From the NCBI GenBank assembly GCA_036796555.1, contig DAIRCS010000002.1:49941-113940 (forward strand): a stretch of 64,000 nucleotides of DNA, given 5' to 3'. This document shows, one piece after another, positions 44,015 to 52,830 of this stretch. Numbering within the stretch: position 1 is the first letter of the stretch; every line of letters begins with the position of its first letter. A program made the position numbers and the translations under genes. Under the pieces are notes generated by a model. It was not told the origin of the DNA. It saw only the letters and a list, made by a program, of their open reading frames with translations, and did not search any database. The stretch is from JAJXWB01 sp036796555. Lineage in GTDB: Bacteria; Pseudomonadota; Alphaproteobacteria; Rhizobiales; Beijerinckiaceae.

Positions 44015-45052
44015 ATGCACGAAGCTTCGCCCTGGTGGGCGCCGCACGTTTACGCCGATCGCCGTGATTTCCTCAAGGCGCGCGGCCGGATTGCTATAGC
44101 GTGCCGCGCCTTTTTTCAAGCCGAAGACTTCGATGAGGTCGAGACCGCCTGCCTGCAGGTTTCGCCGGGCGCCGAGACGCATCTTCACGCCTTCGCCACG
44201 GAACTGGTCGCCGGCGACGGGGGGCGCTCGCGGCTCTACCTGCACACCTCGCCCGAATTCGCCTGCAAGAAGCTGCTGGCGGCGGGCGAGGAGCGCATCT
44301 TCACCTTCGCCCGCGCCTTCCGCAATGGCGAGCGCTCCGCGCTCCACCATCCCGAATTCACCATGCTGGAATGGTATCGGGCGAAGGCGCCCTATGCCGC
44401 GATCATGGCCGATTGCGTCGCTTTGGCGCGGGCGGCGGCGGAAACGGCGGGTGCGCGGGCGCTGACCTGGCGCGGCCGGACGGCCGATCCCTTCGCCGAG
44501 CCGGAAATCCTGACAGTGGCGGATGCGTTCGGCCGCTTCGCCTGCGTCGATCTCCTCGCGGCGCTGGACGATCGGGAGGCGCTGGCCGCCGCCGCCCGCC
44601 GCCTTTCGCTCCGGGTAGCGGCGGACGACGACTGGTCGGACCTCTTCTCCAAAATCCTCAATGCGCGGATCGAGCCGGAACTCGGCCGCGGCCGCCTGAC
44701 GCTCCTGACCGAATATCCGGCGCGCGAGGCGGCGCTGGCGCGGCTGAAGCCGGGCGATCCGCGTGTGGCCGAGCGCTTTGAAATGTATGCCTGCGGCGTG
44801 GAGCTCGCGAACGGTTTTGGCGAGCTGGTCGACCCCGAGGAACAGCGCGCCCGCTTCGAGGCGGCGATGGCCGAGAAGCAGCGGCGTTACGGCGAAGCCT
44901 TTCCGATCGACGAGGATTTTCTGCGCGCGCTCGAAATCATGCCCGAGGCGAGCGGCGTGGCGCTGGGTTTCGACCGGCTCGTCATGCTGGCGGCGGGCGC
45001 GGAGCGGATCGAGCAGGTGCTGTGGACCCCGGTGGCGGCGTGTGGCGCTTAG
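44015..45052 (+). CDS. epmA: EF-P lysine lysyltransferase EpmA
   Basis: EpmA (PoxA/GenX) attaches beta-lysine to EF-P K34. It is a lysyl-tRNA-synthetase catalytic core without the anticodon domain, 345 residues long. Class II motif 2 is seen in FTFARAFRNGE...HHPEFTMLEWY, and motif 3 in GVALGFDRLVMLAAG. It faces efp and precedes the parDE-epmB stretch. Confidence 0.92.
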   Translation: MHEASPWWAPHVYADRRDFLKARGRIAIACRAFFQAEDFDEVETACLQVSPGAETHLHAFATELVAGDGGRSRLYLHTSPEFACKKLLAAGEERIFTFARAFRNGERSALHHPEFTMLEWYRAKAPYAAIMADCVALARAAAETAGARALTWRGRTADPFAEPEILTVADAFGRFACVDLLAALDDREALAAAARRLSLRVAADDDWSDLFSKILNARIEPELGRGRLTLLTEYPAREAALARLKPGDPRVAERFEMYACGVELANGFGELVDPEEQRARFEAAMAEKQRRYGEAFPIDEDFLRALEIMPEASGVALGFDRLVMLAAGAERIEQVLWTPVAACGA

Positions 45053-45086
45053 ATGTGAGCGGTTCATCATTAGGTGGAAACGGCGT

Positions 45087-45240
45087 CGTCATTGCGAGCC
45101 CGGCAGAAGTCGGCTTTTGCCGACTTCGCCTGAAAGCGAAGCAATCCATCCACCGGGATTTGATCCAGTTCCGGGGATGGATCGCCACGTCGCTCCGGTG
45201 AAACCGCAACGCGGTTTCACCGGAGTTCCTCGCAATGACG
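45087..45240. repeat. Palindromic intergenic repeat, copy 1
   Basis: Outer arms CGTCATTGCGAG (45087-45098) and CTCGCAATGACG (45229-45240) bound a 154-base element. It holds two further hairpins: 45106-45127 (nine-base-pair stem, TTTT loop) and 45193-45225 (fifteen-base-pair stem, AAC loop). The arms and an internal GAAGCAATCCA recur at 61019-61101, so this is a dispersed element. Confidence 0.75.
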
Positions 45241-45282
45241 GCCGGATGATTCGACTTCACCCTGAAACGCTCCTAGCCGATG

Positions 45283-45309
45283 GAAGTGTATTGCACTACA
45301 ATACACTTC
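45283..45309. promoter_or_regulatory. Palindromic operator upstream of parD
   Basis: GAAGTGTATTG and CAATACACTTC form a perfect 11-base inverted repeat around CACTA. It lies 17 bases before the parD start, the expected place for autorepression by the ribbon-helix-helix antitoxin and its toxin complex. Confidence 0.75.
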
Positions 45310-45325
45310 ACTTTTGGAGCCGCCC

Positions 45326-45613
45326 ATGAAGCCCGCTGGCCAGATGACGCTGACCCTCACGCAGGAACTCGAACAATTCGTTCGGGAAGAAGTCCGTCGC
45401 GGCGCCTTCGCCTCCAGCAGCGAATATGTCCGCGACCTCGTGCGTGAGCGCTACCTGAAGGAGCGCGAACGCGCCGACCGGCTGAAGGCGCTCGATGCGG
45501 CCCTGGCCCGCGGACTTGCGGATGCGGAAACGGGGCGGACGATGCCGATCGAGGAAGCATTCAGGCGGTTGCGGGCGGAAATGGCTCTGCCGGACGAGAA
45601 ATCCAAAAAGTGA
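45326..45613 (+). CDS. parD: ParD-family antitoxin
   Basis: This 95-residue antitoxin has an N-terminal ribbon-helix-helix DNA-binding part (MTLTLTQELEQFVREEVRRG, then ASSSEYVRDLVRERY) and a charged C-terminal tail that would bind and neutralise the toxin. The ATG at 45326 has GGAG nearby. Its stop overlaps the toxin start by GTGA. A palindromic operator stands just upstream. Confidence 0.88.
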   Translation: MKPAGQMTLTLTQELEQFVREEVRRGAFASSSEYVRDLVRERYLKERERADRLKALDAALARGLADAETGRTMPIEEAFRRLRAEMALPDEKSKK

Positions 45614-45909
45614 AGGTCGTCCTCGCCGAGGCGGCTCTGGTCGATCTCGTACGCATCGGTCGAGCCATCGCTCTGGACAGCCCCGCCCGCGCAGAGACAT
45701 TCGTCGCCGAGCTCCATGATCGCTGTTTGCAACTGGCGGACATGCCCCGCGCCTTTCCGCTTCTGCCGCGCTGGGAAGAGCGCGGCGTTCGCCGCCGGCC
45801 CTTCGGCGACTATTTGATTTTCTATCGCGTGACCGGCGATACCGTTGAGATTCTGCATGTCCTCCACGGGGCGCGGGACTATGAACCCATTCTGTTCCCG
45901 GACAGATGA
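45610..45909 (+). CDS. parE: ParE/RelE-family toxin
   Basis: This 99-residue toxin has the RelE/ParE fold: VVLAEAALVDLVRIGRAIALDSPARAETFVAEL, then a run of strands GVRRRPFGDYLIFYRV and VEILHVLHGARDY. ParE members act on DNA gyrase; which target this one has is not shown. It uses a GTG start inside the parD stop. Its own stop overlaps the epmB ATG (ATGA), so the modification gene downstream depends on this transcript at least in part. Confidence 0.87.
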   Translation: MKVVLAEAALVDLVRIGRAIALDSPARAETFVAELHDRCLQLADMPRAFPLLPRWEERGVRRRPFGDYLIFYRVTGDTVEILHVLHGARDYEPILFPDR

Positions 45910-46995
45910 CCGACAGGAGAGTTGTGACCCGCCCCGAGCCGCCCCGCGCCCGCACGTTGACCCGCCCCGCCGATTTCGTCGCGGCGGGCCTCGTCCCCCC
46001 CCCCGCGGCCGAAGGGCTGGCGCAGGGGGCCCCCCCCTATTCCCCCCCCCTTACCCGCCCTCCCCCCGCGCCCCTGGCGGNNNNNNNNNNCCGCCCCCGC
46101 CGATCCGATCGCCCGCCAGTTCCTCCCCGACCCGCGCGAACTCGAAAGCGCTCCGCAGGAGCGGCTCGATCCCATCGGCGACGACGCCCATTCCCCCTGC
46201 GAAGGGCTCGTCCACCGCTATCCCGATCGCGTCCTGCTCAAGATCGTCTCGGCCTGCCCGGTCTACTGCCGCTTCTGCTTCCGCCGCGAGACTGTCGGCG
46301 CGGCCAAGGGCGGGATGCTGTCGCACGCGGCGTTCGAGGCTGCGCTGGACTACATCCGCGCGCGGCCGGAAATCTGGGAAGTCATCCTCACCGGCGGCGA
46401 TCCCCTCGCGCTGTCGCCGCGCAGGCTGGCCGAAGCCGTGCGCGCCATCACCGCCGTCGGCCATGTGAAGACGATCCGTTTTCATACCCGCGTGCCGGTC
46501 GCGGCGCCCGATCTCGTCACGCCCGAGCTTGTCGCCGCCATCAAGGTGGAGGGCGTTTCGACCTGGGTCGCGCTGCACGCCAATCATCCGCGTGAGTTGG
46601 GCTCCGAGGCCCGCGCCGCGCTGGCGCGCTTCGCCGACGCGGGCGTGCCCCTCGTCAGCCAGACGGTGCTGCTGCGCGGCGTCAACGACAATGCGGACAC
46701 GCTCGCCGCCCTCATGCGCGCCTTCGTCGAGGCGCGGGTGAAGCCCTATTACCTCCACCATCCCGATCTCGCGCCCGGAACGGGCCACTTTCGCCTGCCC
46801 ATCGAGGAGGGCAGGCGGATCGTCGCGGAAATGATGCGCCGGGTTTCCGGCCTGGCGCGCCCGGCCTATGTGCTCGACATTCCCGGCGGCTACGGCAAGA
46901 TTCCGCTCGGGCCCGAAATGGCGGCGCCCGATGGCGCCGGCGGCTGGCTGCTCGAGGACCCCGCAGGCCGCGCGCATTCCTATCGCGACGATTGA
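45906..46995 (+). CDS. epmB: EF-P beta-lysylation protein EpmB (lysine 2,3-aminomutase), interrupted by assembly gap
   Basis: EpmB is a radical SAM/PLP enzyme that converts lysine to beta-lysine for EpmA. The downstream part has CPVYCRFCFRR (the CxxxCxxC cluster site), ILTGGDPLALSPRRL and a C-terminal ending DIPGGYGKIP. The N-terminus RTLTRPADFVAAGLVPP matches the family, but the frame is 0 before the gap and +1 after it. Long C-runs (45995-46004, 46030-46037, 46042-46050) and ten Ns (46081-46090) make the stretch 45995-46098 unreliable. The gene is probably intact in the organism. Confidence 0.82.
46081..46090. other. Assembly gap (10 N)
   Basis: Ten unknown bases join two contig ends inside epmB. 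The left flank is abnormally rich in C homopolymers, a sign of poor base calls. The true gap length is unknown, so the frame change across it has no biological meaning. Confidence 0.98.
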
Positions 46996-47072
46996 GCCGG
47001 CAAAGCCAAAACCGTGCCTCCGCCGGCGATCCGTGCGAAATTCGCCGTATTCCGATTCGATTTCCCCGGCTC

Positions 47073-49619
47073 ATGACAATTCGTTTCGCCAGAACCTTGT
47101 TCAGCGCCGCCGTCGTCGCGTTTCTTGCCGCGGCCGCGCCGATGCAGGGGTTGCGCGCCCAGCCGGCCGCCCAGCCGTCTGCCGCCGCCAAACCTTCGGC
47201 GGACGCGCCCGGCGGCGAGACGCCGTCGCCCTCCGCCGATGCGCCTTCGCCCGCGCCGTCGGAGCCAGCGCCCTCGGCCGACGAGGCGCCGCGTGTCCGG
47301 ACCTCGGCGCTGATCGATCAGGCCAAGGGCCGTCTCGACCAGGTCACGGTCGCGCTGCGCCGCGATTCGCTCGACGATGCGACGCTCGCCAGTCTCAAGG
47401 ACTCGCTCGGCCCCGCCAGTGGCCAGCTCCAGCAGGCCATCGACATGCTCGGGCCGCGGCTCGCCGACGCCAAGGACCGGCTCGACAAGCTCGGCCCCAA
47501 GCCCGACGCCAAGGCGCCGCCCGAAAGCGCCGACGTCACGCGCGACCGCGAAGACCAGCAGAAGCGCTACGCCCGCGCCGAGGAATTGCTGAAGCGCGCA
47601 CAACTGCTGGCGCTGCAGATTGACCAGACCAATGCGCGCATCGTCTCGCGCCGTCGCGCGCTGTTCGTCGGCGCGCTGATGCAGCGGTCCTACAGTCTTC
47701 TGTCGCCGGCGCTCTGGACGAGCGCGGCGACCGATCTGTCGTCCGACCTGCGCGCGCTGGCGACGATCGCCGGCGACTTCGTCAGCAACGCCTTCGAGAA
47801 GCTCAGCGGCTGGCGCGCCGTTCTTTTCTTCGCGCTGCTCGGCGTCGTCGGCCTCCTCAATCTGCCGGTCTACAGGCTGGCGCGCCGCATTCTTTCGCGC
47901 GAGCCGACCGTCGCCGAACCCGGGCGGTTCCGCAAAGCGCTGGGCGCGTTGTGGACGGCGCTCGTGGCCGCCGCGCCGCCGATTTTCACCGTCATGGCGC
48001 TCTTTCTGCTGCTCGACGCCTTCGACCTGATGAGCGCGCGCATCACGCCGCTCAAGCGCGAGCTGATTGTCGGCGTCGCCTTTGTCGCCGCCATCGCCGG
48101 CGTCGCGCGCGGCCTGTTTGCGCCCACCCGGCCGAGCTGGCGGCTCATCGCGGTGGACGACGCCATTGCCGATCGCCTGTCGCGGCTGGCGATCGCGCAG
48201 GCGGCCATCGTCGCCGCCGCGAACGTCCTCCAGGCGCTCACCGACATATCCGCGGCCGCGCTTCCCGTCACCGCGGCCGTGCAGGGCCTCGGCGCCGTCG
48301 TCTTCGCCGTCGTCACCGCCGGCGCCATCTACGGTCTCGGCGAGGGCGACGAGGACGAGGCATGCCTCGGCCCGCGCGTCGTGCAGCGACCGCGCTGGAT
48401 CGGTCTCGCGCGGCTCGCCGCATGGATCGCCATCGTCGCGATGAGCCTCGCCGCGCTGCTCGGCTACATCCCGGCGGCGGCGTTTCTCATGACGCAATTC
48501 GTCTGGATCATCGGCGTCGTCGGCGCGCTCTGCATTCTCACGCCGCTGGCGACGGCGGGCCTCGAGGCGGCCTTCCAGCCGACCACGTCCTTCGGCCGCA
48601 CGCTGATGGGCGGCGTCGGCCTGCGGCGCGAAGGCGTCGCGCAGATCGGCATCGTGCTGTCGGGTCTCGCGCAGCTCTTCATTCTCGCCATTGGCTTCGG
48701 CGCGATCGTCGTGCCCTGGGGCCTGCAGTCGGACGATGTGCTCGGCGGCCTGCGCAACGCCTTCTTCGGCTTCAGCATCGGCGGCGTCACGATTTCGCCC
48801 TCCGCCGTGGTCGCGGCGCTGGTCCTGTTCGCCCTCGTCTATGTCGGCACGCGCGCCCTTCAGAACTGGCTCGACAACCGGCTGATGCCGGCCACCAGCC
48901 TCGACGCGGGCCTGCGCAATTCGATTCGCACCAGCGTCGGCTATGTCGGCCTCATCCTGGCGATCTCGATCGCGCTCTCGCAGATTGGCCTCGGGCTCGA
49001 CAAGATCGCCATCGTCGCCGGCGCGCTGTCCGTCGGTATCGGTTTCGGCCTGCAGTCCATCTTCAACAATTTCGTTTCCGGCATCATCGTGCTGTGGGAG
49101 CGCTCGATCCGCGTCGGCGATCTCGTCGTTCTCGCCGGCGACGAGCAGGGCTACGTGCGCAAGATCAACGTGCGCGCGACCGAGATCGAGACGTTCGACC
49201 GCGCCACCATGATCGTCCCGAATTCCAATCTCATCACCGGCGTGGTGAAGAACTGGGTGCGCAACGACCGCGTCGCCCGCGTCAAGATTCCCGTCACGCT
49301 GAACGTGGGCGTCGATCCGGAGAAGGTGCGCGAGATCATGACCGGCGCGGCGAAGGAGAACGAGAAGGTCGCGAAGATTCCCGCGCCTTCCACCCTCTTC
49401 GTGTCGATGGAGCCCGGCGGGCTGAAATTCGAGCTCGTCTGCTTCGTCGACGACGTCGAGACCTCCGGCCGCACCAAGAGCGAATTGCACTATGCGATCT
49501 TCGCCGCCTTCAAGGAGGCCGGGATTCCGATTTTCGGCGCGCCCGTCGTGACGCAGGTCGCCCTGCAGGGCGAAATCGCCGACGCGCTGGCGGACCGCAT
49601 CCGCGAGGGACGCACATGA
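47073..49619 (+). CDS. DUF3772 / MscS-type mechanosensitive channel
   Basis: This 848-residue membrane protein belongs to the large MscS group. A signal peptide (MTIRFARTLFSAAVVAFLAAAAPM) is followed by a proline/alanine-rich periplasmic linker and a helical DUF3772-like domain. About ten membrane helices come next, then the MscS pore and beta domain: LGLDKIAIVAGALSVGIGFGLQSIFNNFVSGIIVLWERSIRVGDLV. The open frame goes back to 46992, but the ATG at 47073 gives the clean signal peptide. Its role would be release of solutes under hypo-osmotic stress. Confidence 0.88.
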   Translation: MTIRFARTLFSAAVVAFLAAAAPMQGLRAQPAAQPSAAAKPSADAPGGETPSPSADAPSPAPSEPAPSADEAPRVRTSALIDQAKGRLDQVTVALRRDSLDDATLASLKDSLGPASGQLQQAIDMLGPRLADAKDRLDKLGPKPDAKAPPESADVTRDREDQQKRYARAEELLKRAQLLALQIDQTNARIVSRRRALFVGALMQRSYSLLSPALWTSAATDLSSDLRALATIAGDFVSNAFEKLSGWRAVLFFALLGVVGLLNLPVYRLARRILSREPTVAEPGRFRKALGALWTALVAAAPPIFTVMALFLLLDAFDLMSARITPLKRELIVGVAFVAAIAGVARGLFAPTRPSWRLIAVDDAIADRLSRLAIAQAAIVAAANVLQALTDISAAALPVTAAVQGLGAVVFAVVTAGAIYGLGEGDEDEACLGPRVVQRPRWIGLARLAAWIAIVAMSLAALLGYIPAAAFLMTQFVWIIGVVGALCILTPLATAGLEAAFQPTTSFGRTLMGGVGLRREGVAQIGIVLSGLAQLFILAIGFGAIVVPWGLQSDDVLGGLRNAFFGFSIGGVTISPSAVVAALVLFALVYVGTRALQNWLDNRLMPATSLDAGLRNSIRTSVGYVGLILAISIALSQIGLGLDKIAIVAGALSVGIGFGLQSIFNNFVSGIIVLWERSIRVGDLVVLAGDEQGYVRKINVRATEIETFDRATMIVPNSNLITGVVKNWVRNDRVARVKIPVTLNVGVDPEKVREIMTGAAKENEKVAKIPAPSTLFVSMEPGGLKFELVCFVDDVETSGRTKSELHYAIFAAFKEAGIPIFGAPVVTQVALQGEIADALADRIREGRT

Positions 49620-49659
49620 CGTTCACGCGATCTTAGGCGCGCGCGACTATCGAGCGACC

Positions 49660-50181
49660 ATGAATAAGCCCCTTCGCACGATCAAACGCCTCACGCCCCT
49701 CGCCGCGCTCGCGCTCGCCGCCTGCGCCGAGGCGCCCACTGTCGTTCCGCAGACGACGCAGGAGCCGAGCATGTATCGCTCGCTGGCCGCGCCCGGCGCC
49801 GTCGTCGACGCCGAGGCCGCGCGCGCGATGATCTCGCTCTATCGGTCCAACAAGGGCCTCGGCCCGCTCGTCGTCGATCCCGGCCTGCAGAAGGTCGCCG
49901 AAGCGCAGGCGCGCGCCATGGCCGCCGACGGCAGGATCAGTCACGACGCCCACGGTTCGCTGACGCAGCGGCTCAATGCCGCCGGCTATGGCAGGAACAT
50001 CGCGGTCGAGAATGTCTCGGCCGGCTATCACACGCTCGCCGAAGCCTTCTCCGGCTGGCGCGATTCCCCGCCGCACAACGCCAACATGCTGGCGAAGGGC
50101 ATGAAGCGCATGGGCATTGCGACCGCCTATGCGCCGGGGGCGAAATACAAGGTGTTCTGGACGCTGGTCATGGCGGATTGA
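49660..50181 (+). CDS. CAP (SCP/PR1)-domain lipoprotein
   Basis: This protein of 173 residues has a lipoprotein signal with lipobox cysteine C22 (LALAAC). The CAP domain follows: ISLYRSNKGLGPLVVDPGLQKVAEAQARAMA, NIAVENVSAGY and FSGWRDSPPHNANML. CAP proteins are extracytoplasmic with varied roles; none can be named here. It begins 40 bases after the MscS-type gene. Confidence 0.85.
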   Translation: MNKPLRTIKRLTPLAALALAACAEAPTVVPQTTQEPSMYRSLAAPGAVVDAEAARAMISLYRSNKGLGPLVVDPGLQKVAEAQARAMAADGRISHDAHGSLTQRLNAAGYGRNIAVENVSAGYHTLAEAFSGWRDSPPHNANMLAKGMKRMGIATAYAPGAKYKVFWTLVMAD

Positions 50182-50187
50182 CCGGCC

Positions 50188-50583
50188 TCACGCGCCGCCG
50201 CCCGCCTCCGACGCGCTGATGCTGACGAAATAGCCGTCCGGATCGCGCAGCGAGAATTCGGGCGTTCCCGTATTCGGGTTCACATGCGGCTCTTCTTCGA
50301 AGGGCGACAGCCCTCGCGCCCGCGCCAGCGCGGCCGCGTAATCGTCGACCCGAAAGAACAGCAGCAGGCCGTTGCCGGGCGTCGCGGCTTGCGGATCGCT
50401 CAGTGTGGGATGCCCGTGCGCGCCCCATTGATGGAGACAGAGCAGCACCGTTCCGTCCCGATCGACGATCTGGCCGAAATCATCATGCGCCGGCGCGCTG
50501 CCCGGCAGCCCCAGCAGGGTCCGATACCAATCGTAGCTGCGCGCCACGTCGGCGACGCCGATGATCGTCCACAGGCGCATCAT
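50188..50583 (-). CDS. VOC-superfamily (glyoxalase-like) protein
   Basis: This 131-residue protein has the paired beta-alpha-beta-beta-beta units of the vicinal oxygen chelate fold. It starts MMRLWTIIGVADVARSYDWYRTLLGLP and ends FSLRDPDGYFVSIS, the usual second metal-site strand. It may be a dioxygenase, lyase or resistance protein. Two ATG codons (50583, 50580) stand in tandem. It is 16 bases from the glutamine amidotransferase gene upstream. Confidence 0.85.
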   Translation of the reverse strand: MMRLWTIIGVADVARSYDWYRTLLGLPGSAPAHDDFGQIVDRDGTVLLCLHQWGAHGHPTLSDPQAATPGNGLLLFFRVDDYAAALARARGLSPFEEEPHVNPNTGTPEFSLRDPDGYFVSISASEAGGGA

Positions 50584-50599
50584 CCGGCGGTGGTCCTCG

Positions 50600-51388
50600 T
50601 CAGACGGGCGCCGCCGCCATCGGCATGGCGGCCGCGCCCCACGACGCCTCCGCCGCCGGGCGCTTCGCGGCCTTCGCCTCGCCGCTCGCCAGCCAGTTGC
50701 GCAGGAACATGTCGAGCCATGCGGCCACCGCACGGTCGTGCTGGAACCAGCCGGCCAGATGTTCGTGCGGCTGCTGCGCATTGGGCGACTGCATGCGCTC
50801 GTAGGCGCGCGTCGTCCAGCGGCACATCATGGCGTAGGTGACTTCCGGGTGGAACTGCAGCGCCACCGCGTTCGGCCCATACTGGAAGGCCTGCGTGGGG
50901 AAGAGATCGCCTTCGGCCAGCAGCGTCGCGCCCCTGGGCAGGTCGAAGCCCTCGCGGTGCCATTGATAGACGGTGCGCGGCATGCGGCCGCCGAAGGAGG
51001 CGTCGCCTTCGGCCGTCGGCTGGATATTGTAGTAGCCGATCTCCGCCGAGCCGCAGGACTTGTTGAAGACGCGGTGGCTCAGATGGCGCGCCAGCATCTG
51101 GCCGCCGAGGCAGACGCCGAGAAACGGCTTTTCTTCCTTCAGAGGAACGCCGATCCAGTCGGTCTCGCGCGTCATCCACGCGTCGGGATCGTTGGCGCTC
51201 ATCGGTCCGCCGAAGATGATCGCCCCGGCATGGTCCTGCATCGTCCTGGGCAGGGGATCGTCGAAACGCGGGCGGCGGATGTCCAGTTCGCAGCCCTGCT
51301 CGACCAGCAGGCGGCCGATCCGGCCGGGCGTCGAATGCTCCTGGTGCAAAATGATCAGAACGCGACGCGGGTGCGGTGTGGCGGTCAT
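50600..51388 (-). CDS. Class I glutamine amidotransferase-like protein
   Basis: This 262-residue protein has the catalytic triad of class I amidotransferases: C93 in FLGVCLGGQM, and H180 and E182 in FHPEVTY. It is a stand-alone domain similar to YfeJ/GMP synthase-type GATases, so the acceptor is unknown. The C-terminal tail is alanine-rich. The ATG at 51388 starts at MTATPHPRRVLIILH, where homology begins. Confidence 0.87.
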   Translation of the reverse strand: MTATPHPRRVLIILHQEHSTPGRIGRLLVEQGCELDIRRPRFDDPLPRTMQDHAGAIIFGGPMSANDPDAWMTRETDWIGVPLKEEKPFLGVCLGGQMLARHLSHRVFNKSCGSAEIGYYNIQPTAEGDASFGGRMPRTVYQWHREGFDLPRGATLLAEGDLFPTQAFQYGPNAVALQFHPEVTYAMMCRWTTRAYERMQSPNAQQPHEHLAGWFQHDRAVAAWLDMFLRNWLASGEAKAAKRPAAEASWGAAAMPMAAAPV

Positions 51389-51435
51389 GGGCTCCGGTTT
51401 CCGTCGGTTGGCGCTCTTAATGCAGGCCTTTGTGT

Positions 51436-52239
51436 TCATTTTTCGGTCCCGGCGAGCCTTTTGGCCTGACGGGCCGCGAGTTGCGGCAGGGTGATCGAAT
51501 GCGGGATCCATGCCAGACCGGCGGCCATCGCCTGGTTGAGGAGCCCGGGCGTCACGACGCGGCGGCCCGCCATCAGCCCGTCGTATCCGGCGACGACGGT
51601 CTCGCGCGCGCCCGCGGCGCCGGGCGGAGCGGTGAATGCCCGTGTATTCATGCCCGCGCGGGCCTGAAACCCCGTGACCACCGGCCCCGGGCAGAGCGCG
51701 GTGACGCGCACGCCTGCAGGCCGCAACTCCTCGGTCAGCGCCTCGGACAGGGACAGGACATAGGCCTTGGAGGCGTAATAGACCGCCATGCCCGGACCGG
51801 GCGCGAAGCCGGCGATCGAGGCGACGTTGAGCATGCCGCCCCGCGTCGCCTTCAGATCCGGCAGGAACCGCCAAGCCATCGCGGTCAGGGAGCGCACGTT
51901 CAGGTCGACCATGCCGAGCTGGTCGGCGATCGGCAGGTTCGCGAAGGGCCCGCTCAGGCCGTATCCCGCGTTGTTGACGAGATATTCGACGCTTGCGCCG
52001 GCTTGCCTCAGGGCGGCGGCGAGCGCGTCCGGCGCCTCGGGCCGCGCGAGGTCCATGGCTACGACCATGGGGCGGGACTTGCCCCTGGCCGCGATTTCGT
52101 CGGCCAGCGCCTCGAGCCGGTCGGCCCGGCGGGCGACCAGCGCCGTTTCGTGGCCGCGCTCGGCGAACAGGCGCGCAAATTCGGCGCCGAGCCCCTCGGA
52201 AGCGCCGGTGACGAGGGCGATCCTGCGCATGCCGGTCAT
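51436..52239 (-). CDS. Short-chain dehydrogenase/reductase
   Basis: This SDR of 267 residues has TGASEGLG (11-18), NNAG (89-92) and the catalytic Y154-xxx-K158 in VYYASKAY. The Dlt E/YqjQ-like region LTEELRPAGVRVTALCPGPV is typical. The start overlaps the stop of the TerB-like gene upstream (ATGA). The substrate is unknown. Confidence 0.87.
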   Translation of the reverse strand: MTGMRRIALVTGASEGLGAEFARLFAERGHETALVARRADRLEALADEIAARGKSRPMVVAMDLARPEAPDALAAALRQAGASVEYLVNNAGYGLSGPFANLPIADQLGMVDLNVRSLTAMAWRFLPDLKATRGGMLNVASIAGFAPGPGMAVYYASKAYVLSLSEALTEELRPAGVRVTALCPGPVVTGFQARAGMNTRAFTAPPGAAGARETVVAGYDGLMAGRRVVTPGLLNQAMAAGLAWIPHSITLPQLAARQAKRLAGTEK

Positions 52240-52736
52240 ATGCCGCTCCCCTCGTCGTCCCAGGGGTTTTCCGGCATCGGTTCGACGCCCGCCTTCTCGG
52301 CCTTGCGCTTGAGCCGCATGCGGTCGCGCCCGGAGACGCCCAACAATTCGGCGACGCGCCAGACCGTATTCTCCTCGAGTTCGTCGGCGTGGCCGTCGGC
52401 GAAGGCGACGTCCCACAGGAGTTCGACCACCGCGAGCCGTCCGGGTTCGTCCAGCGCGCGCTTGAGCACGCTGGTGAACTGGTAGAGGTCGATCGCCTCG
52501 CGCTCGCTCTCCTCGGCGCGCCGCATCAGCTCGCGCGCGGCGCCGGCGTCGAGCTCGAACCGCGCCTCCAGTATCCTGCGCAGGCGGCGCTGCTCCTGCG
52601 GCGCGACATGGCCGTCGGCGTTGGCCATGTGAACCAGCAGGGCGGCCGCGGCCACGCGATAATCGTCCGGCGCGAAGCCCTGTTTCGGGCTTGCGCCGGT
52701 CAATTCGTCGAAGAAGTCTTTCAGCCTGCCGAGCAT
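52236..52736 (-). CDS. TerB-like protein
   Basis: This 166-residue all-helical protein resembles the TerB/tellurite-resistance co-chaperone family. YRVAAAALLVHMANADGHVAPQEQRRLRRIL and LLWDVAFADGHADELEENTVWRVAELLGV form the two characteristic acidic metal-binding helix hairpins. No ter operon is nearby, so a general stress or chaperone role is more likely than tellurite resistance. It overlaps the SDR gene. Confidence 0.8.
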   Translation of the reverse strand: MLGRLKDFFDELTGASPKQGFAPDDYRVAAAALLVHMANADGHVAPQEQRRLRRILEARFELDAGAARELMRRAEESEREAIDLYQFTSVLKRALDEPGRLAVVELLWDVAFADGHADELEENTVWRVAELLGVSGRDRMRLKRKAEKAGVEPMPENPWDDEGSGI

Positions 52737-52830
52737 GATCGCCTATCGTCCCGCCCTTTGGTTAACAAGATGCTGACGGCCGGGTCAAAATGGAACGGCG
52801 CAGCTTGCAGGCCAGATCAGCCCTGCAAGA

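Noticed and set aside
46980..49490. Minus-strand frame of 836 residues opposite the MscS-type gene
   Set aside because: It has low-complexity D/R/H composition, while the plus strand encodes helices and the MscS motif.
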